From positions 61,439 through 125,438 of the forward strand of contig CAJAHH010000136.1 in assembly GCA_903939515.1 (NCBI GenBank): a stretch of 64,000 nucleotides of DNA, read 5' to 3'. Positions 63,201 to 64,000 of this stretch are shown here, one piece after another. The position numbers were made by a program, and so were the translations under genes. The stretch is from an uncultured Verrucomicrobiota bacterium (GTDB lineage Bacteria; Verrucomicrobiota; Verrucomicrobiia; Limisphaerales; UBA9464). The notes beneath the pieces are model-generated. The model saw only the letters and a program-made list of their open reading frames with translations. It made no database searches and had not been told where the DNA came from. Each line of letters starts with the position of its first letter. The first letter of the stretch is position 1.

Positions 63201-64000
63201 CGAAGCCACCCACCGTCGCCGTCAATCCGGTCACCGTCAGGGAGCCGGTCTTGTCGGCCACCCGCAGCGGCGCGGCAATGGTGGTTTCACCGATGGATAC
63301 GGAAACCGTACGATCCACATCGGCACCGGTGTTGTTGAAGGCGACACCGATCTCGCTCGCACTGGCGCTGGCGAAGCCATTGCCCAGGCTCAGGTCGACC
63401 GCACCCGTGGCCTGCAAAGCCAGCTTCTGATCCCCGCGGATCATCAGCGCCACCGTGGCCTTGCTGACACCCGCCCGCACCAGGGTGCCCGCCGTCAACG
63501 AGGCCTCAGCCTGGTTGGACACGATCAGCAATTCATCCTGAGCAGGCGTCGCCCCCGGCGTCCTCTGGATACCGAAATCACCCGACAGGCTCACAAAGCC
63601 CGCCACCTGCGCTTGTAGGCCGGTGACCACCAAGGCCGCCTGGCCGTTCTTCACGTTCAACGGCGCTGAAACCGAGACATCCCCCACCGTCACCGTCACC
63701 GTACGGTTCACGATGTCAGTTCCTGTATTGTTGAAGGTCACGCCCACCGCGGTTGCGCTGGCGCTGGGGAACCCGTTGCCCAGGCTCAGGTCGACGGCTC
63801 CGGTGGCTTGCAGCGCCATCTTCTGATCGCCGCGGATCATCACCGCCACCGTGGCGTTGCTCACCCCGGCGCGTACCGCCGTACCCGCCGTCAGCGAGGC
63901 GGCCGCCTGGTTGGAAACGATCAACAACTCATCCTGGACGGCCGTGGCACCGGCCAATCTGCGGACACCGAAATCGCCCGAGAGGCTCACGAAGCCCGCC
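51214..64000 (-). CDS. Giant repeat protein with RTX-like and PA14-like domains (5' end outside window)
   Basis: An open frame of over 4260 codons running off the right edge; the N-terminus and any signal peptide are not visible. From the visible end inward: at least twelve tandem ~115-132-residue units (each with GFVxLxGDFGF and a YNNT segment), a long glycine- and beta-rich middle section (about 54.3-59.5 kb), an RTX-like calcium-binding block (53.6-54.2 kb), beta-rich modules, a PA14-like domain (52.2-52.65 kb), and a basic C-terminus (KKTGQRLNRAVRGVKGVLV). RTX blocks often mark type I cargo with C-terminal signals, but the block here is internal. It is likely a surface or matrix protein. 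The stop overlaps the next gene by four bases. Confidence 0.88.
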   Translation of the reverse strand, partial: AGFVSLSGDFGVRRLAGATAVQDELLIVSNQAAASLTAGTAVRAGVSNATVAVMIRGDQKMALQATGAVDLSLGNGFPSASATAVGVTFNNTGTDIVNRTVTVTVGDVSVSAPLNVKNGQAALVVTGLQAQVAGFVSLSGDFGIQRTPGATPAQDELLIVSNQAEASLTAGTLVRAGVSKATVALMIRGDQKLALQATGAVDLSLGNGFASASASEIGVAFNNTGADVDRTVSVSIGETTIAAPLRVADKTGSLTVTGLTATVGGFVTLSGDFGIKKTFGATAADEELWVVSTGAAASLNAGSAIRAGVKDASLALLIRGDQKLAMQASGAVDLVLGAGFASVSATSVSVVFNNTGVDQDRVLAVTLGTQTISAALKAVDNTTAVLMEGMSAQLGGFVRLAGNFGFRKQGDDIQVVAQGASALLTAGGVEVGVTSAELALWLTAKGGVQLQASGTPVLTLPTTFASVSVAKVTVAYNNTADAVDTRVTVGAVSAPLKVDANTAAVVAIGFEASLGGFVTLKGDFGFSKTGNDIHVVAQGASALLTAGAVEVGVKGAELALLLPAQGGVQLQASGTPVLTLPTAFASVSVAKVTVAYNNTANAVDTRLTVGAVSAPLTVGANTAAVVATGFEASLGGFVTLKGDFGFSKTGNDIQVVAQGASALLTAGGVEVGVTGAELAVMLPAQGGVQLQASGTPVLTLPTAFASVSVAKVTVAYNNTANAVDTRVTVGAVSAPLKVGANTAAVFVSGFEASLGGFVTLKGDFGFSKAGNDIQVVAQGASALLTAGGVEAGVKDAELALRLPAQGGVQLQALGTPVLTLPTTFASVSVAKVTVAYNNTANAVDTRLTVGSISAPLKVAGNVAQISLSGFRASVADFVSLSGDLALQKDASGRVLAVGQGISASLEAGSAYVRVVEADLGLRIAGGAVSFEVSKGRFEAGLPGFAEITSSAVQVRYNAASAAGVVAGDEIVVGDQSYRFTQAMAPGEVAFSVTGIRATLGGFGRLGGDFGFKKSGSDLTVVASKAYALVTAGAVEVGVTDASLALLLPASGGLVFQASGSPKLTLPGVFSGIQVEKVSVLYNNTTADREGLTLEVGDVRASLSVQANTIAVSVTGFEAVLTDFVRIRGNLAFQKQGDSIAVVGAGIEAVLTAGEFQAGVTGGSFGLLLPSSGGVILQASGTPVLRLPGALAEVSMKQVTVYYNSTDLAVKKSLTVGALTAAIDVPGRTIAVVVEGFRAVIGGSVQLSGNFGFQKSGDNLSIVVSGAQASLTAGSFEVGIRNATLGALITPNGTVALQATGSPYLTLPKSVTSVIDLQIRDLSVSYNDTGEAVDRTLTAGSLSVPIQVGKGGKADPYLAVGGSVSLTIAGFINVSGSFGFARQVDTTTGRTMVLIGAANVTGSAGSDEFTLTNGDLGLVLFEQTATGNSLGYALDGAIRGRAKAGDLTAEATVRIRRNTTQFEVNAKVPVQTWSVPVVFTAEETANAERTAFSSIGIENAVITLGDITVRGSYKTLPVGALGESVTQITDAELVFGNPTLFSIRAASVTYKQFRKPVTLGGVAYSSGVAQILVVGGQIDLGSTLSLFGNFNIILGSGSGDSALTRVAFANLGFSIQNGSETLIRVAGAGEFHYGGPDGFQLDRFAVTSFDLLPGKQTAPTNFSNAEAPAIPDLKTGAVGGVDSDGYELLEAEPNLPTVIKLGPVTLVNPTVNVTGFGVSFTKDFKIKLTVSVTVGVTSGAVELSGFASSITDSKDTDEYGIAGTFGIDVFLDPLKSFAPSGVGLGGFNLMVDTLNLKAGNYLSFTATGIAFDPGVASTDPLLAIGSAAVSVTAGPVSLGGGAKNFGILGNGTIYTADNFAITLSLGASGTSGMGLPSWLPLESLSLALFWQGDNFRTDPANFRIIIDAQVKGIEGLPLLQVSGGFRGLTIDVGLLAQGAFPIIGIDSFNVSVSGMIGGFGVKAGLVLGILKMDQDFNPIESTDLVTPVAKRTLYAGLIGGMTIPGLGGVFFRMGLCDFGPLSIFLNADVPLLFEPITGLSLGNFSAGIDFGATLEAPTIYAKEANGDPVIDPATGAPKVDITQTAFNLRNVVSGSNPASMTASQWEGNLRKQISTIMKNGGGNVSFADLFKNMVIRGGARLFSSYISAYTFFAEVTVQIDITGKILMTGTATFGGPDYGLSLAAYFFGDLSQLASGNARLIFLMDLPGRPWRDVGGVSLYGLLDLALVDSLGNRITQERLQEKYYIDALAQEEFTGNGSANTYVLENLVSKSAPINVTVGGKALASTDYQISSGSRLQLNTAAANGEKVVVNYSYKTPYRDPATGKLAANPNSKVPEPAGVQILIGGGLRADFLGDFLFIELSGQVVMTLFVDSEAVTFSLDASANLAVSGLGVLGAAAGNLTLRVKPPKLGQILDPRNIEIFGALRMGTGDGLKMLEQYGLVAQAQMTLVVNTTDVVKPIDLQLAATPQSSTEDAFIRHAGDSGMLMLTHSISTGAPVQVSVGSVLLKESADGGKTGDYILDRYNSVVRLLAPITQSASYKVSYGSKNNLEVHVQAAPKSLSLVASGVLAFNVGTTEYFRIDGGFAIRIESKGFTLMGAGTLRVGSREAPLLELSVNALLFLGVDGGTLGFAGIFQASGGVSRIPGLTFKASLLVAINTFGHDILFTIPEIDPAFPTIRDEQGRSLETAGTQTVAVLNSDGTQQTDSSGKPLAITVPVRQVTITGGARNPDGTTLNEEAYLQIRASGEMNLADAFVVRGSFSFLLTLSKFEVAFDGLMKLGPLGEASALGFLRIDTTGVYGAFVLKVNSSFGAAVGLRVSASVVMEINTTASVQTVYLGATPRTVARGALVRLVGTYNFLGLLDTEGTLFLQYDAAAGRFTMNGSLIVNVANLLNSQVAVAIVVDSTGLVLTADVVVDANVVGIASITAVGKLYINTRATRYTTPNGKTELAAKSVLLALSGNLKIMGIFSMNVGVTVQVGGTFVRPANAIGGGITSSVTLGVGEWAFAFSGSSQFMGVATLNLSGWLQSNGSFGGSLSGSVGLGDWWLGLSGSMTGKVYFDSTTDVFGFSGSVSANAKVFGFSISLPSVGIKYSSTSGKLQVYAEYTSRWWAFGWYEKKYTYWFDLGTFQRPVKGVDPSSLPVPTLVDSTGKTVANGATLGSDGTFVLDLTKSADANPVYTIRSAGSGGAGSTGEAIEVVYQGRVTTINGVRKIQVKGAQENATVSILNGINSQVVVNDTGGSNTYTVSGGSVTLMNQITTGSGNDTVLVRDAGTGVRFTLNAGDGVNTVMGTGNADVITGGKGTDYITGGGGDDVITLGSGTSYVAGDDATFEMSADGLWVTRFASIDISRGNDTITSTGGTAYILGGDGADVITTAGGNDILVGDEGVMTFGTDGIITSVASLNPKNFGNDRISAGGGKNVIIAGGGIDTVTVEVGESVVLGDGGTVSFAGASRTPSKLTGHGSATIVVASGSVTVDESTRTDALTVSAAGNLSLSSVMTAGAASVVSLVSSGGSVTVTEAVGSAGLLEIVGSGSILVRDVRGGIRLAKVESLNAGVEVSGTGDVWVDLVRGRTAPVTLTSTGDLRIGLAQATGSTLTATAGGRIEEIGSDSNADLIAKVAILKAAAGIGSLGALETLVQSLSMATDAGILQVLNQADLTLISAVNSAANGGQILVSVQDGDLRATDVRALGLGALIQLQTLGSGDIRPGYVSADRGDVLLKSAGFIEALVSKDDAHVVGGRVKLDAAAVGNEGPVNVVELNGGLKSLTGLPDLRTLAGTGWTERTYNSLTGSGATLRLNNLLTRVSTTPAADSVRLWQTGLVTPTTTAADNFGTVATGWIRASEAGNYHFWTLGDAAVQLWIYGLDEQPMGGGIVASTTATTARDQWSGVTRSAAVALQANTYYRVEVRFVELTGSEFFQVGYAKAGATAPTTPQAILGSTKPISTGATTPLSLVPDFAGQPMTLRLSAGVGGLIDAGRVGAKDSSATVGLATAPNLTIQGDRTDTVTLIGSMADIQTFLQTEGNLRYSVVNDTWLKVSLTSARLATTTDGVKFTMAAYTAESVEAVRLLASAASGSDSTGTARSASGSWAGSLAGVWAQWSENEAASNFDAEFLMNSVDAVSAGSPGLFNATDVIVTPGVDPRVILVLVPVTPETATPHELAAEPVNSAANSASKPTAGQPYRVVTAASVPLDQAFAGRMGQGVAAPVFRSLSVVGGVSPVSVASVESLNLEEFQTTKKTGQRLNRAVRGVKGVLV
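52160..52650 (-). other. PA14-like domain of the giant protein
   Basis: The segment from GWTERTYNSLTG to GSTKPIS contains DNFGTVATGWIRASEAGNYHFW, LWIYGLDEQPMGGG and ANTYYRVEVRFVELTGSEFFQVGY, which fit the PA14 carbohydrate-binding beta-barrel order of strands (sugar or glycan binding is a family role). No ligand can be named. Confidence 0.65.
53640..54240 (-). other. RTX-like (hemolysin-type) calcium-binding segment of the giant protein
   Basis: The translation shows a run of nonapeptide-like units such as GGKGTDYIT, GGGGDDVIT, GGDGADVIT, AGGNDILVG, GGGIDTVTV and GDGGTV, following GSGNDTVLV. These match the GGxGxDxUx calcium-binding pattern, though several units are degenerate. It lies about 800-1000 residues before the C-terminus rather than at it. 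Confidence 0.75.
61440..62800. repeat. 360-base tandem repeat block inside the giant gene
   Basis: Four units are registered at 61470, 61830, 62190 and 62550, exactly 360 bases (120 codons) apart, with very high identity especially between the middle two. Adjacent 131-132-residue units near the window end (starts at about 63178, 63571 and 63967) are older relatives. The length is an exact codon multiple, so exchange keeps the frame. Confidence 0.85.

Overview
The window reads as a GC-rich chromosome segment from a flagellated, Gram-negative bacterium of the PVC group, most likely Verrucomicrobiota (inference). Supporting signs are a pyrophosphate-type phosphofructokinase, a metal-ABC permease fused to a DtxR-type regulator, CotH/lamin-tail and cadherin-like giant proteins, an outer-membrane TolC, and long tandem-repeat surface proteins. 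No rRNA, tRNA, CRISPR array, transposase, integrase or phage gene was seen.

The left part (1-34.5 kb) is mostly housekeeping. It holds phosphofructokinase, a threonine-aldolase-like PLP enzyme, an N-terminally extended RsmH, a small coiled-coil protein and an aldolase/short-chain dehydrogenase fusion. A sigma-54 response regulator with a TPR protein follows, then a pseudouridine synthase/rRNA methyltransferase fusion, a CPBP protease, TrmL and a periplasmic thioredoxin. Next come a four-gene Mn/Zn/Fe-type ABC importer that carries its own DtxR-like domain, and guaA. A flagellar block follows on the minus strand (flhF, small membrane protein, fliA, motA, motB, small Cys protein). After it lie a CPXCG zinc-ribbon protein, a NifS-type desulfurase, a secreted propeller/toroid protein, trpA and a 1732-residue CotH/lamin-tail protein.

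The right part (34.5-64 kb) is the striking region. After a long AT-rich leader, five tightly packed plus-strand genes (35152-43637) encode TolC, a small HlyD-like adaptor, a GAF-TM-HlyD fusion, a PqqD-M50 protease-HlyD fusion, and a SecA-like ATPase that lacks the C-terminal third of SecA. Converging on them are three overlapping minus-strand genes (43788 to beyond 64000). They encode a 16-repeat cadherin-like protein, a P-domain/Ig/cadherin-like protein, and a giant protein (over 4260 residues visible, N-terminus outside the window) with about 120-132-residue tandem repeats, an RTX-like calcium-binding block and a PA14-like domain.

I infer that the two convergent operons form one system: a type-I-like, possibly SecA-assisted envelope exporter/processor and its giant repeat-protein cargo. 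No ABC exporter ATPase lies with it. Domain calls come from visible motifs. The linkage between exporter and cargo is inference from position.
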